In this document: positions 1 through 7,724 of the stretch, in pieces | How the letters are laid out: each line of letters starts with the position of its first letter | How positions within the stretch are numbered: the first letter of the stretch is position 1 | Assembly: GCF_000719285.1 (NCBI RefSeq) | Contig: NZ_JOFS01000048.1 | Span: 1-48,996, forward strand | Direction of reading: 5' to 3' | DNA length: 48,996 bases | Source of the DNA: Streptomyces bicolor | GTDB taxonomy: Bacteria > Actinomycetota > Actinomycetes > Streptomycetales > Streptomycetaceae | Made by a program: the position numbers and the translations under genes | The notes under the pieces: generated by a model | What the model was told of the DNA's origin: nothing | The model's input: the letters and a program-made list of their open reading frames with translations, nothing else | Databases searched by the model: none

Positions 1-58
1 CCCCCATCGAGGGCGCTCCGGCGCCTTGCGATCGCACGCACCAGACGCCGCCGGGCCC

Positions 59-100
59 GCCCTTCGGGCGGACGACGGGAATTTGACGACAGGACCTAGG
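59..100. repeat. 42-bp dispersed repeat, copy A
   Basis: This 42-bp block is repeated exactly, in inverted orientation, at 33555-33596. It ends in CCTAGG and contains the hairpin arms CCGCCC-TTCG-GGGCGG-like around 56-70. The flanks differ between the copies, so the shared unit is short. It looks like the end of a transposable element or a MITE-like intergenic element. No transposase lies beside either copy. Confidence 0.75.
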
Positions 101-158
101 CACTGCCGTTTGGATCATCCCGGCGTCACCGGGCCTGACGCGCCCGGCGAGCCGCGTC

Positions 159-185
159 TGTCACATCTCCGCTCCGCGATCCGTC
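159..185 (+). promoter_or_regulatory. ECF41-type promoter of the sigma gene
   Basis: TGTCACA (159-165) is followed after exactly 16 nt by CGTC (182-185). This matches the TGTCACA / CGTC promoter known for ECF41 sigma factors and lies 55 bp upstream of the sigma gene's start codon. It suggests autoregulation. The same arrangement, with one mismatch in the -35, precedes the AhpD-like gene at 31145-31618. Confidence 0.6.
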
Positions 186-240
186 AAGTCAGCGACGGCC
201 ACATGACCACGGGCCCGCGACGAGAGGCTGTGACGGACCG

Positions 241-1107
241 ATGAGCGACACCGACTTCCTTGCCCGGCGTTTCGAGGCGCACCGCGGTCATCTGCGTGCC
301 GTGGCGCACCGCATGCTCGGTTCGGCCGCGGAGGCCGAGGACGCGGTGCAGGAGGCATGGTTCCGGGTGAGCCGCTCCGACACCACCCGGGTGGACAACC
401 TCGGCGGCTGGCTGACGACCGTCGTCGGCCGGGTCTGCCTGGACATGCTCCGCTCCCGCAGGTCCCGCGCGGAGGAGCCCCTGGACGCCACGGCACCCCC
501 GCCCACCGCGCCCACCGCCTCCGCGACCGTGCCCGACCCCGAGCAGGACGCCCTCCTCGCCGACTCGGTCGGCGCCGCCCTGCTCGTCGTACTGGACACC
601 CTGACCCCTGCCGAGCGGCTGGCGTTCGTGCTGCACGACCTGTTCGGGGTGTCGTACGGCGAGGTGGCGGCCGTCGTGGACCGTACGCCGACCGCCGCGC
701 GGCAGCTCGCCAGCCGGGCCCGGCGCCGGGTGCAGGGCGTCGACGCGTCCGAGGCCGTCCGGGCCGGGCAGTGCAGGCAGCGGGAGGTCGTCGACGCCTT
801 CCTCGCCGCCGCGCGGGAGGGGGACTTCGAGGGGCTCCTCGACGTCCTCGACCCGGACGTCGTCGCGCGCACCGAGGTCGGGGTGACCACGGGCGCGGCG
901 GCGGTGGCGCGGGGCGCGGCGACGTTCGGGCCCCTCGCCGGGGTGGCGCGGCCCGCGCTCGTCGACGGCGTGCCGGGGGGCGTGGTGTTCGCCGAGGGCC
1001 GGGTGGAACGGGCACTCAGGTTTGCGTTCGTACGGGATCGGATCGCCGTGATCGACATCGTGACGGACCCCGCGCGGGTGGCCCGGCTCGACATCAGGAC
1101 GGTCTAG
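241..1107 (+). CDS. ECF41-type RNA polymerase sigma factor with SnoaL-like C-terminus
   Basis: The product has 288 residues. Region sigma-2 is seen around residues 10-75 (AHRMLG, AEDAVQEAWF) and sigma-4 around 105-165 (LTPAERLAFVLHDLFG, ARQLASRARRR). About 100 further residues form a SnoaL/NTF2-like extension (FLAAAREGDFEGLLDVLDPD, then VFAEGR and IDIVTDPARVARLDI). This architecture is that of ECF41 and SigJ sigma factors, in which the C-terminal domain modulates activity in place of a classical anti-sigma factor. The DGGG and NPDKL motifs I associate with canonical ECF41 members are not intact here; TEVGVTTG and DPARVARL stand at the equivalent places. An ECF41-like promoter (159-185) suggests autoregulation. 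Known partners of this family are carboxymuconolactone decarboxylase, oxidoreductase or epimerase genes. No such gene is adjacent, but one with a matching promoter lies at 31145-31618. Confidence 0.85.
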   Translation: MSDTDFLARRFEAHRGHLRAVAHRMLGSAAEAEDAVQEAWFRVSRSDTTRVDNLGGWLTTVVGRVCLDMLRSRRSRAEEPLDATAPPPTAPTASATVPDPEQDALLADSVGAALLVVLDTLTPAERLAFVLHDLFGVSYGEVAAVVDRTPTAARQLASRARRRVQGVDASEAVRAGQCRQREVVDAFLAAAREGDFEGLLDVLDPDVVARTEVGVTTGAAAVARGAATFGPLAGVARPALVDGVPGGVVFAEGRVERALRFAFVRDRIAVIDIVTDPARVARLDIRTV

Positions 1108-1158
1108 GGCGGCCGGTGCGTCCGGCTGGTTCGGTGCGACCGGTCCGGCCCCGTCGCT

Positions 1159-1644
1159 TCAGCCCGGCAGGTCCAGCTCCAGCACCCCCACCGTCTCCCC
1201 CTCGCTGGTCTCGCCGTCGGTGCGGAAGCCGAGGCCGAGGTAGAAGTTCTCGGGGCCGTTCGGGCCGGGGTGCCAGGTGACGTACAGCCGGCTGCCGCCC
1301 CGGCGGCGGATCTCCGTGGCGACGGACTCGACCGCGAACCGGCCGTATCCCCGGCCCTGTTCGTCGGCGGCGATGTTCAGGCGCCACAGCCCCGAGCGGA
1401 ACAGGGTGCCGTCGCCGCGCCAGTCGATGTCGAAGAAGGCCATCAGGAAGCCGACCGGGCGGTCGCCGTCGACGATCAGGCGGGGCCAGGCGACGCCGGC
1501 CGGATGGACGTATGCCTCGGCCAGTGACTGCATCACGGGGGAGACCGCGAATTCCTGGTCGGGGCGGACCCGTATGGCGGTGGCGGCCTCGAAGTTCGCG
1601 GGTGTGATTTCCTCGAGGCGGAGTGCTGAAGTGGTCGACGTCAT
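1159..1644 (-). CDS. GNAT family N-acetyltransferase
   Basis: From the internal ATG (starting MTSTTSALRLEEI) the product has 161 residues, a normal GNAT length. The acetyl-CoA pyrophosphate loop is EQGRGYGR, followed by a helix and a late beta strand with FYLGLGFR. The segment YVHPAGVAWPRLIVDGDRPVG resembles polyamine (SpeG/BltD-type) acetyltransferases, so a diamine or polyamine substrate is possible but unproven. The frame is open much further upstream, but that part has arginine-rich antisense composition and was left out. No Shine-Dalgarno sequence is visible. TACCGT lies 6 nt before the ATG, which suggests a leaderless mRNA. Confidence 0.75.
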   Translation of the reverse strand: MTSTTSALRLEEITPANFEAATAIRVRPDQEFAVSPVMQSLAEAYVHPAGVAWPRLIVDGDRPVGFLMAFFDIDWRGDGTLFRSGLWRLNIAADEQGRGYGRFAVESVATEIRRRGGSRLYVTWHPGPNGPENFYLGLGFRTDGETSEGETVGVLELDLPG

Positions 1645-1745
1645 CCCGGCACGGTATGCCGGATGATCATTTGCCCGCCATGGAATTGTCTGTCGGCCCG
1701 GTCCGTCGAGTTCATACCGACCGTTGAGTTCTCCCAACCGCCGAT

Positions 1746-2348
1746 TCATCCCAACTGCCGGTAACGGCCCCGGAAATACGTCAGCGGTCCGCCCTCCGCG
1801 CTCGGCAGTGAGGCCGACAGGACGCGGCCGATCACCAGGGTGTGGTCGCCGGCCGTCACGCGTTGCTCGGTGCGGCACTCCAGGGTGGCCAGGGCGCCGC
1901 CCACCAGAGGAGCGCCGGACTCCTTGCCGCGGACGTAGGGGATGTCGGCGAACAGCAGACGGTCGCTGACGCGGCCCTTCATGGCGAAGCGGCCGGCGAT
2001 GTGGCGCTGACTCTCGGAGAGCACCGAGACCGCCCACAGGGGCTGTTCGGCGAGCAGGTCGTCCATGCGGGAACCCTCGCGCAGGCTGACCAGCACCAGC
2101 GGCGGGTCCAGGGACACCGACATGAACGCGGTCGCCGTCATGCCGACGTCCTCGCCGGCCGGGGCGTGCGGGTCGTCGGGGTCCAGCGGTGGCTCCAGCG
2201 CTGTCACCAGGACCACCCCCGCGGCCAGTCGCGACATGGCGGCCCGGAACTCGTCGTTGCTCACTCCCTCAGCATGCCCGGAGCCGCTCCGGGAGGCGGG
2301 GAGGACGGCGGTCACGGGCGGCGCGGGGGGAAGGGAAGTGTTCGGCAC
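1746..2348 (-). CDS. Flavin reductase family protein (FMN-binding split barrel)
   Basis: The product has 200 residues. It contains the typical run FRAAMSRLAAGVVLVT, then GMTATAFMSVSLDPPLVLVSL (FMN-binding strand and loop), and ending in a TYFRGRYRQLG tail. These enzymes bind FMN or FAD and use NAD(P)H to supply reduced flavin to monooxygenases, or act alone as flavin reductases. No monooxygenase lies next door, so the partner is unknown. The GTG start at 2348 is supported by a TAGCGT hexamer 7 nt upstream (leaderless pattern). A second GTG at 2264 would remove a low-complexity N-terminal tail and is an alternative. Confidence 0.8.
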   Translation of the reverse strand: MPNTSLPPAPPVTAVLPASRSGSGHAEGVSNDEFRAAMSRLAAGVVLVTALEPPLDPDDPHAPAGEDVGMTATAFMSVSLDPPLVLVSLREGSRMDDLLAEQPLWAVSVLSESQRHIAGRFAMKGRVSDRLLFADIPYVRGKESGAPLVGGALATLECRTEQRVTAGDHTLVIGRVLSASLPSAEGGPLTYFRGRYRQLG

Positions 2349-2525
2349 GCCGAAGACGCTAATGTCACACCCGCGCTCCGCACATCGGCCCTCCGCCCGA
2401 GAACGGACCTAGGACCGCGGACGGACAGCGGACCTTTCGCCGGCATCTCCACGGGCGCACAAAGTTTGCGTTCAGTAAACGCACAGGAAAAACGCAGAAA
2501 CACCGCTCAATTGTTCACGTTTACC

Positions 2526-2541
2526 TGTGACTTGAGTCACA
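2526..2541. promoter_or_regulatory. Crp-like palindrome (TGTGA-N6-TCACA) upstream of cdgB
   Basis: TGTGACTTGAGTCACA is a perfect 16-bp palindrome 131 bp upstream of cdgB. It matches the TGTGA-N6-TCACA consensus of Crp and the GTG-N6-GNCAC form given for Streptomyces Crp. It also resembles a BldD half-site pair, and cdgB is a known BldD target. However, the spacing between the AC and GT dyads is 4 nt rather than the 5 nt I recall for BldD. The surrounding 324-bp gap (2349-2672) is unusually AT-rich for this window. Confidence 0.5.
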
Positions 2542-2672
2542 AGGGCCATTAATTGTTGACCCTGTGTACCGAGTGGGCAGCGCGCTGTGATTCAGTGGCT
2601 GGGAACTAGCAAGGGACGTTACGCCGAAGTAGAACCCTTGATTCGCTGCGAGGTCTCGGGGGGAGGGCGAGC

Positions 2673-4334
2673 ATGGAGACCGAGTCGGAGCCGTATGTCC
2701 GTCTTGCGACCCTGCGACAACTGCACCAGGTCATGGCTGACATGAACACGGCCCGCAGCCTGGCGGACACACTGCAGACCGTCGCCGACGGTGTCGTCAC
2801 CGGCCTCGGCTACGAGCTCGCGTGCGTCAACCTCGTGCGCCCCGACGGCGACCTCGTCGTCGCCGCCTTCGCCGGCAACCCCGCCGCCGAGGCCCTCATC
2901 ACCGGCCGCGTCGGCTCCCGTGAGTCGTGGGAGCGCCGGCTGAGCATGGGCGAGCACTGGGGCGACCTGGTCTTCATCCCGCACACCGAGGGCTGGATCC
3001 TCGACGACGACGACGTCCCGCAGTGGTACACCGACGGCCCCGCGCCCCGCTTCGAGGACGAGTGGCATCCGTCGGACCGCCTGTTCGCGCCGATGTACAC
3101 GCCCGGCGTGCAGGGCGGCGCCTGCGGCGAGCTGATCGGCGTCCTGTCCGTGGACCGGCCGCGCAACGGACGGCTGCCGGGCGCGTGGGGGCGCGAGGCG
3201 CTCCAGATGTACGCGTTCCAGGCCGCCATCGCCATCAGCAACGCACGTCTACGCGCGAATATGCAGCGGGCACTGGTCAGGCTGGAGCGCGACCAGCAGG
3301 CCCTGCGCGCCAGCGAGGAAAGCTTCAGGCAGGCCTTCGAGTACGCCCCCTCCGGCATGGCCATCGCCGAGATGGGCGGCGACCAGCACGGCCGGATCCT
3401 GCGCACCAACGACGCCCTGTGCCGCCTCCTCGGCCGCCCCGCCTCGGCGATGCGCCGCTACTCCTTCTCCGACCTCGTCCACCCCGAGGACATCGGCACG
3501 CTGCTGCGGACGTCCGCCGAGGGCGGCCGCGCGGAGCTCCGGCTGGGCCGCCGCGACGGGACGTACGTCTGGGTGTCGTTGCGCAACAGCGTCGTCGCCG
3601 ACGCCGCCGACGGTCCCCGCTTCCTGCTCACCCACGTCGAGGACATCGAGGACCGCAAGCGCCGCGAGCTCCAGCTCGCCCACCGCGCCTCGCACGACTC
3701 CCTCACCGGCCTGCCGAACTCCGCCGAGCTGCGCTCCCGCCTCGCCTCCCGGCTGTGCGAGCGGCCCACCCACGCGGGTGCCCTGGAGTCCACGGACGCC
3801 GCCTACGGTCACCCGGCCGTGTACGACGCCAACGGCCACGGCTTCGACTTCCGGCCGGGCGCGGCGGCGTTCGACGGCTACGACCACCACGTCCACACGG
3901 TCGCGCCGGACGAGCGGGAGGGGCGCGACGACGGGACGAAGGGGCTCGCGGTGCTCTTCTGCGACCTCGACGGCTTCAAGTCGATCAACGACCGGTTCGG
4001 GCACAACGCGGGTGACGCGGTTCTCATCGAGGTCGCCAGGCGCCTCTCCCGCGGGGTCCGCGACGGCGACACCGTCGCCCGGCTCGGCGGCGACGAGTTC
4101 GTGATCCTCGCCGACGGACTCGGCCGGGCCGACGCCCAGGACCTCGCCGTACGTCTGCGCAACGAGATCATCCAGCCGATCCGGGCCGAGGGACGGGCGG
4201 TCCGCGTGGGCGCCAGCTTCGGCATCGGGTGGGCACACTGCGGCATGACTGCGGACGAAGTGTTGAAGTCCGCTGACGAGCGGATGTACGTAGAGAAACG
4301 ATCTCGTCCCAAACAGCACAGACGCGCCGGGTAA
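2673..4334 (+). CDS. cdgB: Diguanylate cyclase, GAF-PAS-GGDEF (CdgB)
   Basis: The product has 553 residues and makes cyclic di-GMP from two GTP. An N-terminal GAF-like sensor (about 15-190) is followed by a PAS domain (about 210-330; ASEESFRQAFEYAPSG ... HVEDIEDRK) and a C-terminal GGDEF domain (about 335-545). The active-site loop is an intact GGDEF at residues 472-476. An RxxD product-inhibition site (RDGD, 463-466) stands exactly five residues before it, so an active, feedback-inhibited cyclase is expected. About 60 residues rich in His and Asp (including YDHHVHTVAPD) are inserted near the start of the GGDEF fold. The architecture is that of Streptomyces CdgB, which controls development through c-di-GMP binding to BldD. 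The ATG is preceded by a strong GGGGGGAGGG ribosome-binding site. The long AT-rich leader carries the palindrome at 2526-2541. Confidence 0.92.
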   Translation: METESEPYVRLATLRQLHQVMADMNTARSLADTLQTVADGVVTGLGYELACVNLVRPDGDLVVAAFAGNPAAEALITGRVGSRESWERRLSMGEHWGDLVFIPHTEGWILDDDDVPQWYTDGPAPRFEDEWHPSDRLFAPMYTPGVQGGACGELIGVLSVDRPRNGRLPGAWGREALQMYAFQAAIAISNARLRANMQRALVRLERDQQALRASEESFRQAFEYAPSGMAIAEMGGDQHGRILRTNDALCRLLGRPASAMRRYSFSDLVHPEDIGTLLRTSAEGGRAELRLGRRDGTYVWVSLRNSVVADAADGPRFLLTHVEDIEDRKRRELQLAHRASHDSLTGLPNSAELRSRLASRLCERPTHAGALESTDAAYGHPAVYDANGHGFDFRPGAAAFDGYDHHVHTVAPDEREGRDDGTKGLAVLFCDLDGFKSINDRFGHNAGDAVLIEVARRLSRGVRDGDTVARLGGDEFVILADGLGRADAQDLAVRLRNEIIQPIRAEGRAVRVGASFGIGWAHCGMTADEVLKSADERMYVEKRSRPKQHRRAG

Positions 4335-4452
4335 CGCCCAGGTCAGCGAGCTGATGCGATCCGGGTCACCCGTTTGAGGCAGCAGGAGCGGGTAGGCTCG
4401 CCATTCTTCAGACCTATCGCATCCGCCCGCACCTGGTGAGGAGTACCAAGGG

Positions 4453-5415
4453 ATGACGTCCGGCAACAACGGCGCCAGCACGCCCGAGGACGACGACCCG
4501 TTCGGCTACCTCTACGCCGACGGGCAGGCCAACGGCGCCCAGCCGCCGTCCGGTGGCGGAGGCTACGGCTACCCGGGCTCGGTCAACCGCGTGCGCGCGG
4601 TCGGGCAGCGCCAGTACGGCCAGCAGCAGGCGACGGCGCCCCACGGCCAGGTACCGCAGCAGCAGGGTGCGTACGGCCAGCCGAACGCGCACTACGCGGC
4701 TCCGGAGACGTTTCCCGGCGGTGCCCCCACGGCCCAGCAGCAGCCGGCGTACAGCGGCGGCAGCGGGTCGGGTGCGGGGCGTGGCGGGGGCCCCAACACC
4801 AAGGGACTGCTGATCGGGGCCGTCGCGGTCGTCGCGGCGGTCGTCATAGGCATCAGCGTGGCCATGATGAGCGGCAACGACGACGACAAGGACAAAGGCA
4901 ACGAGGCCCAGTCGACGCCGACGCAGTCCCAGCAGAGCACCGCGCCCAGCCCGTCGAACAGCAACAGCGCTGCCGCCGAGGACGACCTGCCGACGATCGA
5001 CGCCAAGGCCCTCGCGCTCGGCGGCGGTGCCACCACCGCGTCCGACATCAAGGGCGCCAAGGCGGACGGCGGCGTCTATGTGACCGGCTTCAACGCGGTC
5101 GGCTCCTCGGTCACCTGGACGGTCAACGGCATCCCCAAGTCCGGCAAGTACACCGTCTACGTCGGCTACAGCGTCCCGGGCAAGGACCAGAACGCCACCC
5201 TTGCGGTCAACGGCACGCCGGCCAGTACCCCGGTCGACCTGAAGAACTGGGCTCACGGCCCCGAGGGTGACTACGAGAAGGGCTGGACGAAGACCTACAA
5301 CTGGATCCAGCTCAACAAGGGGACCAACACGATCAAGGTGTCCTGCGAGCAGGGCAACCAGTGTGACGCCCTCATCGACCAGATGTGGCTGGTCAAGGGC
5401 TGGGTCAAGTCGTAG
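4453..5415 (+). CDS. Membrane-anchored protein with extracytoplasmic carbohydrate-binding-like beta-sandwich
   Basis: The product has 320 residues. Residues 1-115 are low-complexity, rich in Gly, Gln, Pro and Ala, and are predicted cytoplasmic. One transmembrane helix follows (about 118-140; LLIGAVAVVAAVVIGISVAM), then an acidic/Ser-Thr-rich linker (about 141-178). The last 140 residues look like a CBM6/CBM35-type beta-sandwich (GGVYVTGFNAVGSSVTWTV, SGKYTVYVGYS, ATLAVNGTPAS, LNKGTNTIKVSCEQGNQC, LIDQMWL). Two cysteines in CEQGNQC could form a disulfide outside the cell. A cell-wall or polysaccharide ligand is inferred, not shown. GAGGAG lies upstream of the ATG. The gene ends 3 bp from the convergent kinase gene. 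Confidence 0.7.
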   Translation: MTSGNNGASTPEDDDPFGYLYADGQANGAQPPSGGGGYGYPGSVNRVRAVGQRQYGQQQATAPHGQVPQQQGAYGQPNAHYAAPETFPGGAPTAQQQPAYSGGSGSGAGRGGGPNTKGLLIGAVAVVAAVVIGISVAMMSGNDDDKDKGNEAQSTPTQSQQSTAPSPSNSNSAAAEDDLPTIDAKALALGGGATTASDIKGAKADGGVYVTGFNAVGSSVTWTVNGIPKSGKYTVYVGYSVPGKDQNATLAVNGTPASTPVDLKNWAHGPEGDYEKGWTKTYNWIQLNKGTNTIKVSCEQGNQCDALIDQMWLVKGWVKS

Positions 5416-5418
5416 CCA

Positions 5419-6348
5419 TCAGGCGGCGGTGACCTCGGCGGTCACCGCTACTTGCCCCAGCAGCTCGTCGTAAGCGCCCCGGTCGAACTCCCCGGCCACG
5501 GGCGCCGCGACGCTCGCCGCGCTCAGCGCCGCCGCGCGGGCCAGCCGGTCCGGCCACGGCAGCCGTTCCACCAAGCCCGACAGCAGACCCGCGACCGCCG
5601 CGTCGCCCGCGCCCGTCGGGTTGCCGCGGAGCCGGGTGGGCGGGGTGGCGCGCCAGCGGCCCTCAGGGGCCAGGGCGAGCAGGCCGTCCTCGCCGAGGGA
5701 GGCCACCACCGCTCGGGCGCCCCGTCGGCGCGCGTCCTGTGTCGCGCGGGACGGCTCGTGGGAGCCGGTCAGTTCGGCCAGTTCCTCGGCGTTGGGCTTG
5801 ATGATGTCCGGCCGGGCGGCGACACCCCGGCGCAGCGCCTCTCCGCTGGTGTCCAGCAGTACGGGCACGTCGGCGGCCTTCGCTGCCCGCACGAGACCGG
5901 CGTACGCACCCACCGGAACCCCGGGCGGCAGGCTGCCGCACAGAGCCACCGCGGACACCGACGCGAGCAGATCCACGTACGCCTCCTGGAAGGCGGACCA
6001 CTCGGCGGCGCTGATCGTCGGGCCGGGTTCGTTGAGCTGGGTCGTGTCGCCGGTGTGCTCGTCGACGACGGCGATGGTGCGCCGGGTCGCTCCGCTGACC
6101 GGGACCAGCGCGTCCACCACGCCCGGTGTGTCGGTGAGCCGGTCCTGGACCGTGCGTCCCGTGGCACCGCCCGCGAAGCCCGTGACCGTCACCTCGTGGC
6201 CGAGGGCCGCCAGCACCCGGGCCACGTTCAGGCCCTTGCCGCCGGGGCGTTCGGTCACCTCGGAGACGCGGTGGGACGCGTGGGGCCGTAGCGCGCCGAC
6301 CCGGTAGGTGATGTCGAGAGCGGTGTTCAGCGTGACCGTGAGGATCAC
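5419..6348 (-). CDS. 1-phosphofructokinase family hexose kinase (PfkB fold)
   Basis: The GTG at 6348 gives 309 residues, the usual length for FruK/LacC/PfkB-type kinases, and has a GGGGGAGG ribosome-binding site. The longer open frame upstream is not needed. Signature 1 is GGKGLNVARVLAALG and signature 2, with the catalytic Asp, is NPTGAGDAAVAGLLSGL. The N-terminus VILTVTLNTALDITY is typical of sugar-phosphate kinases. It phosphorylates a hexose phosphate (fructose-1-P or tagatose-6-P type); the exact substrate cannot be told. Its place behind nagA suggests a role in amino-sugar or hexose-phosphate use. The 140-bp gap to nagA leaves room for a separate promoter. Confidence 0.82.
   Translation of the reverse strand: MILTVTLNTALDITYRVGALRPHASHRVSEVTERPGGKGLNVARVLAALGHEVTVTGFAGGATGRTVQDRLTDTPGVVDALVPVSGATRRTIAVVDEHTGDTTQLNEPGPTISAAEWSAFQEAYVDLLASVSAVALCGSLPPGVPVGAYAGLVRAAKAADVPVLLDTSGEALRRGVAARPDIIKPNAEELAELTGSHEPSRATQDARRRGARAVVASLGEDGLLALAPEGRWRATPPTRLRGNPTGAGDAAVAGLLSGLVERLPWPDRLARAAALSAASVAAPVAGEFDRGAYDELLGQVAVTAEVTAA
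5426..5448. terminator. Candidate bidirectional hairpin in the cdgB-side/kinase convergence
   Basis: GCGGTGACC and GGTCACCGC form 9-bp arms around a 5-nt loop. The hairpin lies just after the stop of the forward gene and inside the last codons of the convergent kinase gene. The two genes are separated by only 3 bp, so a hairpin here could end transcription from the left. No T-run follows, as is usual in Streptomyces. Confidence 0.35.
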
Positions 6349-6488
6349 CTGGGCCGACCTCCCCCGAAGTTCGGAATGTGTTCGCCGTCTGTCTGCCGGA
6401 CGCTCCGCCCGGAGGCCTTGATCATGCCAAACGGGCGGCGGCCGTCCCAGTCTCGCAGGACAACCACCGCCCCCAACAGCCGGACACA

Positions 6489-7724
6489 TCACCCCAGTTG
6501 CGGCTCAACCACCCATTCGCCCCGGCGCATCACGCCCTTGAGGTCGAAGTCGGCGTCCAGGATCACCAGGTCGGCGTCCTTACCGGGCTCCAGGGAGCCG
6601 ATGCGGTCGTAGCGGCCGAGCAGCTTGGCGGGGTTGGCGGACAGGGCCGCCACGGCGTCCTCGACGGGCAGCCGGTCGATGGTCACCGCCCGCTTGAAGG
6701 CGCGGTCGAGGGTGAGGGTGGACCCGGCGATCGAGCCGCCCTCGACCAGGCGGGCCACACCGTCGGCGACCTCGACCTCCAGCGGGCCGAGCATGTAACG
6801 CCCGTCGCCGAAGCCGGCCGCGTCCATCGCGTCCGTGATGAACGCGACCCGGTCCGCGCCCGCGTGATGGAACGCCAGCTGCAGGGAGGCCGGGTGCAGG
6901 TGGGTGCCGTCGTTGATCAGCTCGACCGTGATGCGCTCGTCCTCCAGCAGGGCCGCGATCGGGCCCGGCTGGCGGTGGCCGAGCGGCGGCATCGCGTTGA
7001 AGAGGTGGGTGGCCACCGTCGCGCCCGCCTCGATCGCCTCCACCGTCTCCTCGTACGTCGCGTCCGTGTGCCCGATCGCCGCGATGACGCCGTGATCGGC
7101 CAGGAGGCGAACGGAGTCGATGCCGCCCGGCAGTTCGGTGGCGAGGGTGACCATCGTCGCGTGACCGCGCGCCGCGTCGATCAGCTTGCGGACCTCCGCC
7201 GGGTCCGGGTCGCGCAGCAGCTCCTCGGAGTGCGCGCCCTTGCGGCACGGGGAGATGAACGGGCCCTCGAAGTGGATGCCGGCGATGTCGCCCTGCTCGG
7301 CGAGCTCGGAGAGGAGGCCGGCCCGCTGGGTCAGGAAGTCCATGTCGCCGGTGACGGTGGAGGCGACGAGGGTGGTGGTGCCGTGCAGGCGGTGGGTGTG
7401 GATGCCGGTGACTACGTCGTTTGGCGTGCCCGAAGTGAACGAGGCCCCACCGCCGCCGTGGTTGTGGATGTCCACGAAACCGGGGACCAAGTAGTGGCCG
7501 GTGAGCTCGATGCGGTGGGCGTTCTCCGGGGCTGTGCCGGTGATCTGGGTGCCGTCGATGACCACTTCGCCGTCTTTGAGGGTTCCTGTGGGCATGACCA
7601 CGTTGGCGCCGGACAGGACGAGGGGCACCTGGCTCGTCGCGGGCTGCGAGTGCGTTGTGGCTGGTCGCGCCCCGCGGCGGAGCCGCATATTGGCGCTGTC
7701 CCGCGCCCCTGGGTCGGCTGCCAT
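6489..7724 (-). CDS. nagA: N-acetylglucosamine-6-phosphate deacetylase
   Basis: NagA removes acetate from GlcNAc-6-phosphate to give glucosamine-6-phosphate. The amidohydrolase metal motif (VPGFVDIHNHGGGG), the HFEGPFISPCRKGAH segment with the metal-binding Glu, GHTDATYE, THLFNAM, ELINDGTHLHP and the catalytic Asp in ITDAMDAAG are all present. The ATG at 7724 shares one base with the kinase stop (TAATG) and has a GGAGGT ribosome-binding site 11 nt upstream. This gives 411 residues, about 30 more than I expect for Streptomyces NagA. The extra N-terminus is encoded by a copy of a genus-typical intergenic repeat (7640-7713). The alternative is a GTG just before LVLSGANVVMP, which lacks a ribosome-binding site. 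Translation is probably coupled to the kinase. Confidence 0.92.
   Translation of the reverse strand: MAADPGARDSANMRLRRGARPATTHSQPATSQVPLVLSGANVVMPTGTLKDGEVVIDGTQITGTAPENAHRIELTGHYLVPGFVDIHNHGGGGASFTSGTPNDVVTGIHTHRLHGTTTLVASTVTGDMDFLTQRAGLLSELAEQGDIAGIHFEGPFISPCRKGAHSEELLRDPDPAEVRKLIDAARGHATMVTLATELPGGIDSVRLLADHGVIAAIGHTDATYEETVEAIEAGATVATHLFNAMPPLGHRQPGPIAALLEDERITVELINDGTHLHPASLQLAFHHAGADRVAFITDAMDAAGFGDGRYMLGPLEVEVADGVARLVEGGSIAGSTLTLDRAFKRAVTIDRLPVEDAVAALSANPAKLLGRYDRIGSLEPGKDADLVILDADFDLKGVMRRGEWVVEPQLG
7640..7713. repeat. Streptomyces intergenic repeat lying in the 5' end of nagA
   Basis: The stretch aligns with 15747-15826: a CTGCG start, GGTCGCGCCC or CTCGCGCCC, CGCGGCGG, AGCCGCA, and a shared CCCGCGCCCCT end. 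On its minus strand it reads in frame as a short extension of NagA (about residues 4-30). This family of repeats is usually intergenic, so its location in or at the edge of a coding region is unusual. Confidence 0.6.

Noticed and set aside
2349..2672. Canonical BldD box upstream of cdgB
   Set aside because: The only good dyad has a 4-nt centre instead of 5; it is reported as Crp-like with BldD as alternative.
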